A stretch of DNA of 64,000 nt. It comes from Streptomyces xanthochromogenes. GTDB taxonomy: Bacteria; Actinomycetota; Actinomycetes; Streptomycetales; Streptomycetaceae. The DNA lies in NCBI RefSeq assembly GCF_014650455.1, contig NZ_BMUZ01000002.1, positions 656,595 through 720,594 of the forward strand. The letters run 5' to 3'. Below, one piece after another: positions 35,545 to 43,394 of the stretch; position 1 is the stretch's first letter; the number at the start of each line of letters is the position of its first letter. The translations under genes were made by a program, and so were the position numbers. Below the pieces are notes generated by a model that had not been told where the DNA came from, ran no database searches, and worked only from the letters and a program-made list of their open reading frames with translations.

Positions 35545-36762
35545 TCAGGCGCGGCCGAGCACCAGGCTCACGTTGTGCCCGCCGAACCCGAAGGAGTTGG
35601 CGAGCGCCGCGTCCCAGGAGCCCCGGCGGTTCTCGCCCGCGGCCACGTCGAGGGAGACCGCGGGGTCGAGGCGCTCCAGGTTGCGGGTGGCCGGTACGGT
35701 GCCGTCGCGCAGCGCGAGCAGCGCCGCGATCGCGCCCACCGCGCCGGACGCGCCCAGCATGTGCCCGGTCATCGACTTGGTCGCGGTGACCACGGGATGC
35801 GTGCCGATCGCCTTGGCCACCGCCTCCGCCTCGGCGAGGTCGCCCGACGGCGTGGAGGTGGCGTGCGCGTGCACCACTCCGATGTCCGAGGCGCCCAACC
35901 GCGCGTCCCTCAGTGCCGATTCGATCGCCCGGACCTGCCCGGCCACGTCCGACGCCGTGATGTGGTCCGCGCTGGACGTCACGGCCGCGCCCGCCACCGA
36001 CCCGTACACGCGCGCCCCACGCGCCCGCGCGAACCCGGCCCGCTCCAGGACGACCAGGCCGGCGCCCTCGCCCATCACGAATCCGCTGCGGTCGGCGTCG
36101 AAGGGCCGGGACACCGCGGCGGGGTCGCCGTCCTGGGTGGACAGGGCCTTCATCTGCGCGAACGCGGCGATGGTGAAGGGGTGCAGGCACGCCTCGGTGC
36201 CGCCCGCCACCACCACATCGGCCCGTCCCGCACGGATCAGGTCCAGGCCCATCGCGATCGCCTCTGCCCCGGACGCACAGGCGCTGACCGGCGTACGGGC
36301 CCCGCCCTGCGCGCCGAGCTCCATCGACACCCAGGCGGCGGGTCCGTTCGGCATCAGCATCGGCACGGCGTAGGGGGAGAGCCGCCGGGCGCCGCCCCGC
36401 TCGAACGTGTCGTCCTGGCCGAGCGTGGTCAGTACGCCGCCGGTGCCGGTGCCGATCACCACCGCGAGCCGCTCCGGCGCGACCTCGGGGGTGCCGGCGT
36501 CCCGCCAGGCCTCGCGGGAGGCGATCATCGCGATTTGTTCACAACGGTCAAGCTTGCGGGCCTCGACGCGGGTGAGCAGCGACAGCGGGTCAACGGCAAG
36601 ACCGGCCGCGACCCGCACCGGCAGCCCGGCCGCCCACTCCTCCTCGATTTGCGTCACTCCCGAGGTTCCCTCCAGCATCTCTGCCCAGGTGGAGGCCGTG
36701 TCAGCGCCGAGCGGGGTGATCGCGCCGAGGCCGGTGACGAGTACTTCTGCAAGATCGCTCAT
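35545..36762 (-). CDS. Beta-ketoacyl-ACP synthase II-like enzyme (stand-alone)
   Basis: 405 aa, FabF-type condensing enzyme. Active-site cysteine in TPVSACASGAEAIAMG near residue 160, catalytic histidines in VHAHATSTPSGD and TKSMTGHMLGASGA, and the glycine-rich end NSFGFGGHNVSLV. All four regions are intact, so it should elongate acyl-ACP. It is not beside fabD/fabH/acpP or a polyketide cluster, so this is probably an accessory ketosynthase; role unknown. ATG 36762. The next gene on the same strand, a flavoprotein, lies 192 bp upstream. Confidence 0.9.
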   Translation of the reverse strand: MSDLAEVLVTGLGAITPLGADTASTWAEMLEGTSGVTQIEEEWAAGLPVRVAAGLAVDPLSLLTRVEARKLDRCEQIAMIASREAWRDAGTPEVAPERLAVVIGTGTGGVLTTLGQDDTFERGGARRLSPYAVPMLMPNGPAAWVSMELGAQGGARTPVSACASGAEAIAMGLDLIRAGRADVVVAGGTEACLHPFTIAAFAQMKALSTQDGDPAAVSRPFDADRSGFVMGEGAGLVVLERAGFARARGARVYGSVAGAAVTSSADHITASDVAGQVRAIESALRDARLGASDIGVVHAHATSTPSGDLAEAEAVAKAIGTHPVVTATKSMTGHMLGASGAVGAIAALLALRDGTVPATRNLERLDPAVSLDVAAGENRRGSWDAALANSFGFGGHNVSLVLGRA

Positions 36763-36913
36763 CCTTCGACCCTGTCAGGGGCGGGGGCGGTCGGGGATGG
36801 TGTGGAGGCAGCGATTTGTCCGGGGGGTGTTGTGGGATTCCGACAGGTGTGGGTCAGGTGCTGGGGGCAGCCTGCCTCGCCCGGCCTCCTATTCGACCTC
36901 GGGCCGGGGCGAG

Positions 36914-36965
36914 CCGTCAGGGGTGCTGCCGGGGGGTGCTGTCAGGGGGTGCTGTCAGGGGGTGC
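36914..36965. repeat. 13-bp tandem repeat across the flavoprotein stop codon
   Basis: Four consecutive 13-bp units: CCGTCAGGGGTGC, TGCCGGGGGGTGC, TGTCAGGGGGTGC, TGTCAGGGGGTGC. The last unit (36953-36965) contains the real stop (complement of TCA at 36955-36957) and the last codons of the flavoprotein gene, so the units are copies of a gene end. Confidence 0.93.
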
Positions 36966-37500
36966 CTGGCATGGACACCGCGTTCAGGGCGAGCCGCCAG
37001 GGATAGGCCTCCGGGCGCTGCCCGCCCGGCGCGTGCGGGACGAAGCCGCCCTCGCCGTACAGCACGGTCACCCCGGCCCCGCGCAGCGTCGCCACGGACT
37101 GCTCGAACTGAGGATGCCGGACGTACGCGGCGTTCACGCACGGCATCGTCACCACGGGTATCCCTTTGCCGAGGCCTTCCGCGACGACCCCCACGACGAA
37201 GTTCGAAGTCAGCCCGAGAGCCCAGGAGTTGACGGTGTTGAAGGTGGCCGGCGCGAACAGGATCACATCCGCGGGAGGCCAGACGTCGGGGTCCCCGGGC
37301 AGCTTGTACCGGCTGCGCACCGGGTGACCGGTCAGCGCCGCCAGGCCGTCGAGCGAGCCTGCCAGCCATTCCGCCGCGGTGGGGGTCAACCCGAGGCAGA
37401 CGTCCCAGCCGTCGGCCTGGGCCTCCTCGACGACCCGGGCAACATCGAACACCGGCGGTGCGGCCGAGCAGAACAGATACAGGGTGCGAGGTGTCGTCAT
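36955..37500 (-). CDS. Flavoprotein (PPC decarboxylase / EpiD-like fold)
   Basis: 181 aa, homo-oligomeric flavin-containing Cys decarboxylase-like fold. LYLFCSAAPPVFDVARVVEEA at the N-terminus, the flavin-binding DVILFAPATFNTVNSWALGL near residue 80, and IPVVTMPCVNAAYVRHPQFE with the family MP-x-x-N-x-x-M/Y-like substrate loop. Members decarboxylate phosphopantothenoylcysteine or peptide C-terminal cysteines; this one is not next to coaBC or a lanthipeptide gene, so the substrate is open. The stop codon is part of a 13-bp tandem repeat. Confidence 0.85.
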   Translation of the reverse strand: MTTPRTLYLFCSAAPPVFDVARVVEEAQADGWDVCLGLTPTAAEWLAGSLDGLAALTGHPVRSRYKLPGDPDVWPPADVILFAPATFNTVNSWALGLTSNFVVGVVAEGLGKGIPVVTMPCVNAAYVRHPQFEQSVATLRGAGVTVLYGEGGFVPHAPGGQRPEAYPWRLALNAVSMPGTP

Positions 37501-37588
37501 GCATCCAGTGGATCACATACAACTCGCCCCGAAATCAAGGGATTCAGGGGATTCGGGGAGCGGGGGCCGGAGCCCCCGGCCGCCCTGC

Positions 37589-38794
37589 CTAGAGTGCCTC
37601 CGCCCCCGGCTTCACCATGCCTCGCGCCGTGCGCGACTTCACGAAGGAGCCCAGGGCGGTCATCTCCCACTCGCCGGAGAACTGCTTGATCAACTTGGCC
37701 ATCATGACGCCCGTCTGCGGCTCCGCGCCCGTCAGGTCGAAGCGGACCAGCTCCTCACCGCTCGTCGCGTCGATCAGGCGGCAGTACGCCTTGGCGACCT
37801 CCGTGAACTTCTGGCCGGAGAACGAGTTCACGGTGAAGACCAGGCCCGTGGCCTCCGCCGGGATGCGGCCGAGGTCGACCACGATCACCTCGTCGTCACC
37901 CGCACCCTCACCCGTCAGGTTGTCCCCGGAGTGCTTGATCGCACCGTTCAGGATGGAGAGCTTGCCGAAGTAGCAGCTGTCCAGGTGGTTGCGCTGCGGG
38001 CCGTAGGCGATCACCGAGGCGTCCAGGTCGATGTCCTTGCCGCGGAAGGCGGGCTCCCAGCCCAGGCCCATCTTGACCTGGGAGAGCAACGGACGGCCGC
38101 CCTTGACCAGGGAGACCGTCTGGTTCTTCTGGAGGTTGACCCGGCCCTTGTCCAGGTTGATCTTTCCGGTGCCGACGGGGGCGGGGGCCGCAGGTGCCAC
38201 GGGCGCCGGAGCCGCCGGGGCCGGGGCGGTGAGACGGGGGTCGGCCGGCGGGGTGGCCGGCATCGGGGGCGCGGCCGGGGCCGGCGTGGGCTCCTCCTCG
38301 ACGGAGACCCCGAAGTCCGTGGCGATCCCGGCGAGGCCGTTGGCGTACCCCTGGCCCACCGCGCGGGCCTTCCAGGCGCCGCCGCGCAGATAGATCTCCA
38401 TGACCACCAGAGCCGTCTCGGTCCCCAGCCGGGGCGGCGTGAACGAGGCGATCACCGCGCCGTCGTCCCCGTTGCGCAGGGTGGCCGTGGGCTCGATGCC
38501 CTGGAACGTCTGGCCCGCCGCGTCCGGACTCGCGGTCACCACGATCTTCTCGATGCCGGGCGGCACGGCCGCGGTGTCCACCACGATCGCGTCGGGCGCG
38601 GTGCCGCCGCCCGAGCGGTGGGTCACGCCGGGGCCCTGCGGCTGGTTGTAGAAGATGAAGTCGTCGTCCGAGCGCACCTTGCCGTCTGCGGTGAGCAGCA
38701 GGCCCGAGACGTCCAGCCGTACGGGGGCGGCCACGTCCACCGTCACACGGGTGGTCGGGAGCGGGAGGTTCGAGCCAGGGGTCATTGCGGTCAT
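37589..38794 (-). CDS. TerD family protein with two TerD domains
   Basis: 401 aa. Two stress-protein domains flank a Pro/Ala linker (APAAPPMPATPPADPR, residues about 185-215). The first half has LLLTADGKVRSDDDFIFYNQ and GGGTAPDAIVVDTAAVPPGI; the second starts INLDKGRVNLQKNQTVSLVK and contains DLDASVIAYGPQRNHLDSCYF, GDDEVIVVDLGRIPAEATGL and FDLTGAEPQTGVMMAKLIK. TerD domains bind calcium and occur in tellurite/stress and differentiation functions of Streptomyces. Upstream lie repeated TGAACCT motifs near the likely promoter. Confidence 0.92.
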   Translation of the reverse strand: MTAMTPGSNLPLPTTRVTVDVAAPVRLDVSGLLLTADGKVRSDDDFIFYNQPQGPGVTHRSGGGTAPDAIVVDTAAVPPGIEKIVVTASPDAAGQTFQGIEPTATLRNGDDGAVIASFTPPRLGTETALVVMEIYLRGGAWKARAVGQGYANGLAGIATDFGVSVEEEPTPAPAAPPMPATPPADPRLTAPAPAAPAPVAPAAPAPVGTGKINLDKGRVNLQKNQTVSLVKGGRPLLSQVKMGLGWEPAFRGKDIDLDASVIAYGPQRNHLDSCYFGKLSILNGAIKHSGDNLTGEGAGDDEVIVVDLGRIPAEATGLVFTVNSFSGQKFTEVAKAYCRLIDATSGEELVRFDLTGAEPQTGVMMAKLIKQFSGEWEMTALGSFVKSRTARGMVKPGAEAL

Positions 38795-38822
38795 GCCCCG
38801 GAAACGAGCGACGCCGCTTTAC

Positions 38823-38855
38823 GGTTCCTTGAACCTCGATGAACCTGATGAACCT
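38823..38855. promoter_or_regulatory. Repeated TGAACCT motifs upstream of terD-like gene
   Basis: TGAACCT occurs at 38830, 38840 and 38849 (spacing 10 and 9), and GGTTC-CTT-GAACC at 38823-38835 is an inverted repeat using the first copy. This lies 29-61 bp upstream of the TerD start, where a regulator would bind. Confidence 0.5.
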
Positions 38856-38996
38856 CATCGGGTGCGAGGAAGTCCGACGGGCCTCGATCGAATGCCCGCC
38901 CTCCTTTCGCTGCCCGCGCCGTTTCGCGGCCCGCCCCGTTTCGAGGTCCGCGCCGCCCTCCCCGCCCCGGCCGCCGCCCCTTCGCGCCCCTCGGCG

Positions 38997-39806
38997 TCAG
39001 TGCGGCCAGATCGGCGGGTCGGTGGTGAACTCGCCGCCGAGCCGGGAACCCTCCGGCTTCTCCGGGTCGAGCTCGCCCTGCTCGGCGAGGAGCTTCCCGG
39101 CGTACTGCTCGGAGTCGTCGCGCGGCTCGTAGCCCAGCGCCCGCGCCGGGGAAAGGTCCCACCACAGACGGGTGTTGGCGGACGACCCGTACACCACGGT
39201 GTGCCCGACGTCCTCGGCCGTCAGCGCGGCGTCGAACAGGCGCGCCCCGTCGCCCGGGCTCAGCCAGATCGACAGCATGCGCACGGAGGTGGGCTCCTGG
39301 AAGCAGGAGCCGATGCGGGCCGATACGGTCTCCAGGCCGTGCTTGTCCCAGTAGAACTGGGCCAGATCCTCGCCGAAGGCCTTGGACAGGCCGTAGAACG
39401 TGTCGGGGCGGTGCGGGGCGGCGACCGGAATCAGCGGGTCCGTGCCCTGGGGGCGGGGGGTGAAGCCGACCGCGTGGTTGGACGAGGCGAAGACGATCCG
39501 CCGTACGCCCTCCTCGCGCGCGGCCTCGTAGAGGTTGTACGTGCCCTCGATGTTGGCCCGGAGGATCTTCTCGAAGGACGATTCCAGCGAGATCCCCGCC
39601 AGGTGGAGGATCGCGTCGACCCCGCGAACAGCCTCGCGCAGCGCGTCCTTGTCGGCGAGGTCGGCGGTGATCGCGCCCGGCTCGCCCGGGACGGGCCGTA
39701 CGTCCAGGAGCCGCAGCTCGTATCCGTACGCCGGGAGCAGCCCCCGCATCAGGGTGCCCATCCCCCCGGCGGCGCCGGTGAGCAGGAGGGTGCGGGGTCG
39801 TGGCAT
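38997..39806 (-). CDS. udh: Uronate dehydrogenase-like NAD-dependent oxidoreductase
   Basis: 269 aa extended-SDR enzyme. Rossmann motif LLTGAAGGMGTLMRG at residue 8, DAILHLAGISLESSFEKIL, SSNHAVGFTPRPQG, catalytic YGLSKAFGE, and RIGSCFQEPTSVRMLSIWLS with VGHTVVYGSSANTR, all hallmarks of bacterial uronate dehydrogenase, which oxidises D-glucuronate or D-galacturonate to the aldarolactone with NAD+. The first 34 codons of the longer open frame are rejected because the fold begins at MPRPRTLLLTG (ATG 39806), preceded by GAGGAGAG. Divergent from kdgD; together they supply two steps of oxidative uronate catabolism. Confidence 0.87.
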   Translation of the reverse strand: MPRPRTLLLTGAAGGMGTLMRGLLPAYGYELRLLDVRPVPGEPGAITADLADKDALREAVRGVDAILHLAGISLESSFEKILRANIEGTYNLYEAAREEGVRRIVFASSNHAVGFTPRPQGTDPLIPVAAPHRPDTFYGLSKAFGEDLAQFYWDKHGLETVSARIGSCFQEPTSVRMLSIWLSPGDGARLFDAALTAEDVGHTVVYGSSANTRLWWDLSPARALGYEPRDDSEQYAGKLLAEQGELDPEKPEGSRLGGEFTTDPPIWPH

Positions 39807-39880
39807 GGGCTCTCCTCGGGTGCGGGGCCGTCCGGACGGAGCTCGGGCCGGTGGCGGCACGACCGTCCGCGTAATACATC

Positions 39881-39907
39881 CATGGACATCATTCACATGC
39901 ATGGACA
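39881..39907. promoter_or_regulatory. 19-bp-spaced direct repeats, candidate operator
   Basis: CATGGACA occurs at 39881-39888 and 39900-39907, exactly 19 bp apart (TGTCCATG read toward udh), next to a possible udh -10 box; the first copy lies in the palindrome TCCATGGA. A related CGTGGACG is at 40029-40036, just after the kdgD transcript start. Confidence 0.5.
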
Positions 39908-39984
39908 CGCTAAGGAGCCTGGCCGTGTCGAGTCAAGTGTCGCACCGCGGTCCTCAATCGGCCTGTGCGCCACGGCTGTTCACC

Positions 39985-40014
39985 TTGACCGTCGCAAGGG
40001 CGCGGGCTTAGCGT
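39985..40014 (+). promoter_or_regulatory. Promoter of kdgD operon
   Basis: TTGACC (39985-39990), 18-bp spacer, TAGCGT (40009-40014). Predicts a transcript start near 40021 and a leader of about 145 nt before the kdgD GTG. Confidence 0.75.
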
Positions 40015-40166
40015 GGGGGTGTTCATAGACGTGGACGACAGTCAGAATCGTGTACATCGTGTGACGGAGGACAGGTGCCGGGCGACAGCCGGACGGCACC
40101 GCACGACCGCCGCACGACGATGCGCGACGGTTTTCAGCCCGACGGTCCTTGCCCAGGGAGCAGCCC

Positions 40167-41168
40167 GTGACCTCAGCCCCGCTCGCCGCCCGACTCACTC
40201 ACGTCAGCGGGCCGCTGTTCTTCCCGGTGACCGCGTACGGACCGGGCGGCGGCCTCGACCTCGACGTCTTCCGCGCACATGTGCGGGGTGGCGTCGAGGC
40301 CGGCGCGGCCGCCGTGTTCGCCTGCTGCGGCACGGGAGAGTTCCACGCCCTGACCCCGCAGGAGTTCGGGGCCTGCGTCGCCGCGGCGGTCGAGGAGTGC
40401 GCGGGCCGCGTGCCCGTGGTCGCGGGTGCCGGATACGGGACCGCGCTCGCCGTCCAGTACGCCCGGCTCGCGGAGGAGGCCGGGGCGGACGGGCTGCTCG
40501 CGATGCCGCCCTACCTCGTCGTCGCCGACCAGGCGGGCCTGTTCCGCCACTACTCCGAGCTGGCCGCGGCCAGCTCGCTCGACGTCATCGTCTACCAGCG
40601 CGACAACGCGGTGCTCACCCCGGAGACCGCCGTCGCCCTCGCCCGCGTCGACGGGATCATCGGGTTCAAGGACGGGCTGGGCGACCTGGACCTGATGCAG
40701 CGGATCGTCAGCGCCGTACGGTCGGCGGGCCTGGACACGCTGTACTTCAACGGGCTGCCCACCGCCGAACTCACCGGCCCGGCCTACCGGGGCATCGGCA
40801 TCACGCTCTACTCCTCCGCCGTCTTCTGCTTCGCTCCCGACATCGCGCTCGCCTTCCACCGGGCCCTCGCATCCGGCGACGACGCGCTGGCCAACCGTCT
40901 GCTCGACGGCTTCTTCGTGCCGCTCGTCGAACTGCGCAACCAGGGGCGGGGGTATGCCGTCTCGCTGGTCAAGGCAGGGGTGCGCCTTGGCGGCCTGGAC
41001 GTCGGCGAGGTCCGCCCGCCGCTGAGCGAGCCCGACCCCGGCCATGTCGAGCAGCTGGCCGTCCTGATCGAGCGGGGACGTGCGCTGCTTGCCGCGGACG
41101 CCGACGCGGACGCGAGCGGGGCCGGGTTCGGTGCGGCCGGGACCGGTGCGGCCGGGGTGGGTGCGTGA
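40167..41168 (+). CDS. kdgD: 5-dehydro-4-deoxyglucarate dehydratase
   Basis: 333 aa of the DapA aldolase superfamily. Dehydrates and decarboxylates 5-keto-4-deoxyglucarate to alpha-ketoglutarate semialdehyde. Motifs separating it from DapA: GPLFFPVTAYGPGGGLD near residue 14, AVFACCGTGEFHALTPQEF, DVIVYQRDNAVL with the active tyrosine, and DGIIGFKDGLGDLDLMQRI with the Schiff-base lysine. GTG 40167 has GGGAG upstream. The last 15 residues (GAGFGAAGTGAAGVG) come from a 15-bp in-frame tandem repeat, a low-complexity tail unlike the rest. The stop overlaps the next gene by 4 bp. Confidence 0.9.
   Translation: MTSAPLAARLTHVSGPLFFPVTAYGPGGGLDLDVFRAHVRGGVEAGAAAVFACCGTGEFHALTPQEFGACVAAAVEECAGRVPVVAGAGYGTALAVQYARLAEEAGADGLLAMPPYLVVADQAGLFRHYSELAAASSLDVIVYQRDNAVLTPETAVALARVDGIIGFKDGLGDLDLMQRIVSAVRSAGLDTLYFNGLPTAELTGPAYRGIGITLYSSAVFCFAPDIALAFHRALASGDDALANRLLDGFFVPLVELRNQGRGYAVSLVKAGVRLGGLDVGEVRPPLSEPDPGHVEQLAVLIERGRALLAADADADASGAGFGAAGTGAAGVGA
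41121..41165. repeat. 15-bp in-frame tandem repeat at the kdgD 3' end
   Basis: GCCGGGTTCGGTGCG, GCCGGGACCGGTGCG, GCCGGGGTGGGTGCG run directly into the TGA stop. They encode the Gly/Ala tail of KdgD and lie just before the start of the next gene. Confidence 0.9.
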
Positions 41169-42313
41169 AGACTTCCGCGTTCCTCTACCCCTGGGACGTG
41201 ATCGGGGACCCCGACGCCCCGGCCCGGATCGCCGACCTCGGCGTCAGTCAGGTGACGCTCGCCTCCGCCTACCACTCCACCCGGGCCCTGACACCCCGTC
41301 ACCCGGGCCATCGCATCGTCACCGCCGACCATGCGGCGGTGCTGTACCCGATGGCTGAACTGCACTGGCGCGGAGCCGAGTTGAGACCGTACGCGGCCGG
41401 GGCCTGGGCGCCGGGCGACGCGTTCGGGCGGGCCGCGGAGGCCCTCGCCGCGGCCGGGCTCGACATCCACTCCTGGGTCGTGCTGGCACACAACTCCAGG
41501 CTCGGCGCGGAGCATCCCGGGACCTCGGTCGTCAACGCCTACGGGGACCGCTACCCGTGGGCGCCCTGCATCGCACAGCCCCGGGTGCGCGCGTTCCTCG
41601 TCGCGCTCGCGGCGGAGGCGGCGGTGCGGCCGGGGGCGCTCGGCGCCGAGCTGGAGTCGTGCGGCTGGTACGGCCTCGCCCATCCGCACGCCCACGACAA
41701 GGTCGCGGGCGTGGCCCTCGACGACACCGCGCAGTACCTGATGTCGCTCTGCTTCTGTCCCTCGTGCGGCCAGGGCTACGAGGAACTCGGGCTCGGCGCC
41801 GAGGAGTTGAAGGCGCGGGTGCGGCGGGCCCTGGAGCCGGTGTGGCGGGGCGGCGAGGTCGGCACGGCCGGCGCCGGACTGCTCGCGGCGACGCTGGGTT
41901 TCCGTACGGGTGTGGCGCGGGCGCTCCAGGAGGCGGTGGTGACGGCGGTACGGGCCCGTGCCGGCGCGGGGTTCCAGGTGCTCCTGCACGCCGATCCGCG
42001 GGCATCGCGGTGCGGGGCGAACGTGGGGGTGGACGCGGAGCACGTTCTCGGTGTTGCCGACGGGGTGGTCGTGCCCTGTTCGGGCGGGCCGGAGTTGCTT
42101 GAGCCGTTCGCGGCGGTGGGCGCGCCGAGTCCGGCGGCCGTGCTCGCGGCGAACCTCACGGTGGTGTCGGGGATGGGGGGCCGGCCCCTGTCCCTGGCGG
42201 ACGACGTGGCCCGGGTGGTGGCGTCGGGGGCGACGGAACTGCGGCTCTACCACGCGGGGTTGGCGTCGGACGCGGATCTCGAGGCGGTGCGGAGGTCCGG
42301 GGTGGCGGGATAG
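41165..42313 (+). CDS. Unknown TIM-barrel-like protein in uronate operon
   Basis: 382 aa, no signal peptide. N-terminal VKTSAFLYPWDVIGDPDAPA looks like a first barrel strand (a predicted sugar-active fold), followed by HSTRALTPRHPGHR, LDIHSWVVLAHNSRLGAEHP, VVNAYGDRYPWAPCIAQPRV, LGAELESCGWYGLAHPHAHD and SLCFCPSCGQGYEELG. The ES-x-x-W-Y and H-x-H motifs and the C-x-C-x-x-C group are potential catalytic or metal residues; the arrangement recalls glycoside-hydrolase-like barrels. GTG 41165 overlaps the kdgD stop, so it is co-translated and probably belongs to uronate/aldarate use, perhaps the missing lactone- or glucuronide-handling step. Function not established. Confidence 0.75.
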   Translation: MKTSAFLYPWDVIGDPDAPARIADLGVSQVTLASAYHSTRALTPRHPGHRIVTADHAAVLYPMAELHWRGAELRPYAAGAWAPGDAFGRAAEALAAAGLDIHSWVVLAHNSRLGAEHPGTSVVNAYGDRYPWAPCIAQPRVRAFLVALAAEAAVRPGALGAELESCGWYGLAHPHAHDKVAGVALDDTAQYLMSLCFCPSCGQGYEELGLGAEELKARVRRALEPVWRGGEVGTAGAGLLAATLGFRTGVARALQEAVVTAVRARAGAGFQVLLHADPRASRCGANVGVDAEHVLGVADGVVVPCSGGPELLEPFAAVGAPSPAAVLAANLTVVSGMGGRPLSLADDVARVVASGATELRLYHAGLASDADLEAVRRSGVAG

Positions 42314-42381
42314 GCCCCCTTTTGGAACCCGAGTTGAACCCGAGCGGCCCCCCCCCACGGCCCGCCGTCCAGGCGGGAGTT

Positions 42382-42402
42382 GGGGGCGCCGGGAACTGCG
42401 CG
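42382..42402 (-). repeat. Remnant of a common streptomycete intergenic repeat
   Basis: GGGGGCGCCGGGAACTGCGC, read in reverse, matches CGCGCAGTTCC-CGCGCCCC of the longer copy at 51187-51218. It lies in the 222-bp gap between the TIM-barrel gene and the acid phosphatase gene, which otherwise shows only GC-rich sequence. Confidence 0.6.
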
Positions 42403-42535
42403 GAAGGACGTCTGGCAGCTGGAGGCGGGGGCGGGACGCGGGCCGCCCCGGGGCTACCCCGGGTAGGACACGGTGCGGCAAAGAAATCCGCATTGCCCCT
42501 GGCGGGACGCGTGTGATGCGCGTAGACAAGCGCGC

Positions 42536-43324
42536 ATGCGCATTCTCACCAAAGCCGCCGCCACCACCGCCACCCTCGCCCTCACCGGCATCGCCGCCTA
42601 CGGCGTCGGCACGGCCTCCGCCGACAACTCCGTGCCCAAGTCCGACCGCGAGATCCCCAACGTCACCAAGGTCGAGGACAAGATCAACGCGTACTACGGC
42701 GGCACGGCCGACGCCTCCGGAAACTTCCAGGCGTCGCCCAAGAGCAACTACGCCAAGCAGGTCGCGGGCATCGAGGCCCGCGCCAAGCGGCAGATCAAGC
42801 ACGCCGCCGAGCACCCGGGGCGGGACGGCCGTAAGCCCGCCATCGTGCTCGATGTCGACGACACCACGCTGCTCACCTACGACTACGAGAAGAAGAACGG
42901 CTTCGCCTACAACGCCGCCGCGTTCGACGCGTACGTACAGAGCGCGCAGTCGATCGCCGTGTTCGGCATGCCCGACCTGGTCAACTACGCCGCCGAGAAC
43001 GGCGTCACCGTCTTCTTCCTCACCGGGCGCGACGCCTCGCAGCGCACCGCGAGCGCCGTCAACCTCACCAAGGCCGGCTACGACGTGCCGGTCGACCCCG
43101 CGCACTTCTTCCTCAAGGACAAGGCCAACCCGCCGGCGTACCTGAGCTGCGCGAAGCCCACCTGGACCTGCTCGACGGTCGACTACAAGGCCGGCACCCG
43201 CAAGCACATCGAGTCGCTCGGCTACAACATCGTGGCCAACCTCGGCGACCAGTACACCGACCTCTCGGGCGGCTACGCCGACAACACGTACAAGATCCCG
43301 AACCCGATGTACTTCCTGCCCTAG
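42536..43324 (+). CDS. Secreted HAD-superfamily acid phosphatase (class B-like)
   Basis: 262 aa with a signal peptide (MRILTKAAATTATLALTGIA, cleavage near ASADN around residue 29). HAD motifs: I, PAIVLDVDDTTLLTYDYE near residue 100 (both catalytic Asp); II, GVTVFFLTGRDASQRTAS; III, the lysine in FFLKDKANPPAYL; IV, VANLGDQYTDLSGGYAD. Two cysteines (SCAKPTWTCS) may form a disulfide. Probably releases phosphate from organic esters outside the cell. ATG 42536 is preferred because the upstream in-frame codons precede the signal peptide. Confidence 0.92.
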   Translation: MRILTKAAATTATLALTGIAAYGVGTASADNSVPKSDREIPNVTKVEDKINAYYGGTADASGNFQASPKSNYAKQVAGIEARAKRQIKHAAEHPGRDGRKPAIVLDVDDTTLLTYDYEKKNGFAYNAAAFDAYVQSAQSIAVFGMPDLVNYAAENGVTVFFLTGRDASQRTASAVNLTKAGYDVPVDPAHFFLKDKANPPAYLSCAKPTWTCSTVDYKAGTRKHIESLGYNIVANLGDQYTDLSGGYADNTYKIPNPMYFLP

Positions 43325-43331
43325 GCCCCCT

Positions 43332-43359
43332 CCGGTCCGGGGCGCGTGCCCCGGACCGG
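43332..43359. terminator. Bidirectional terminator
   Basis: CCGGTCCGGGGC-GCGT-GCCCCGGACCGG, a perfect 12-bp stem with a 4-nt loop, between the convergent phosphatase and pbpA genes. Confidence 0.85.
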
Positions 43360-43394
43360 GCCCCTCGTGCCACCGCGGCCCTCACCGCCGTGCG

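Larger units (their letters stand above)
39807..40166. other. Divergent udh/kdgD control region
   Basis: 360 bp without a gene. It holds direct repeats of CATGGACA (39881, 39900), a minus-strand TATTAC (complement of 39871-39876) as a possible udh -10 box, a good rightward promoter at 39985-40014, and GGGAG before the kdgD GTG. No convincing small ORF seen. Confidence 0.6.
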
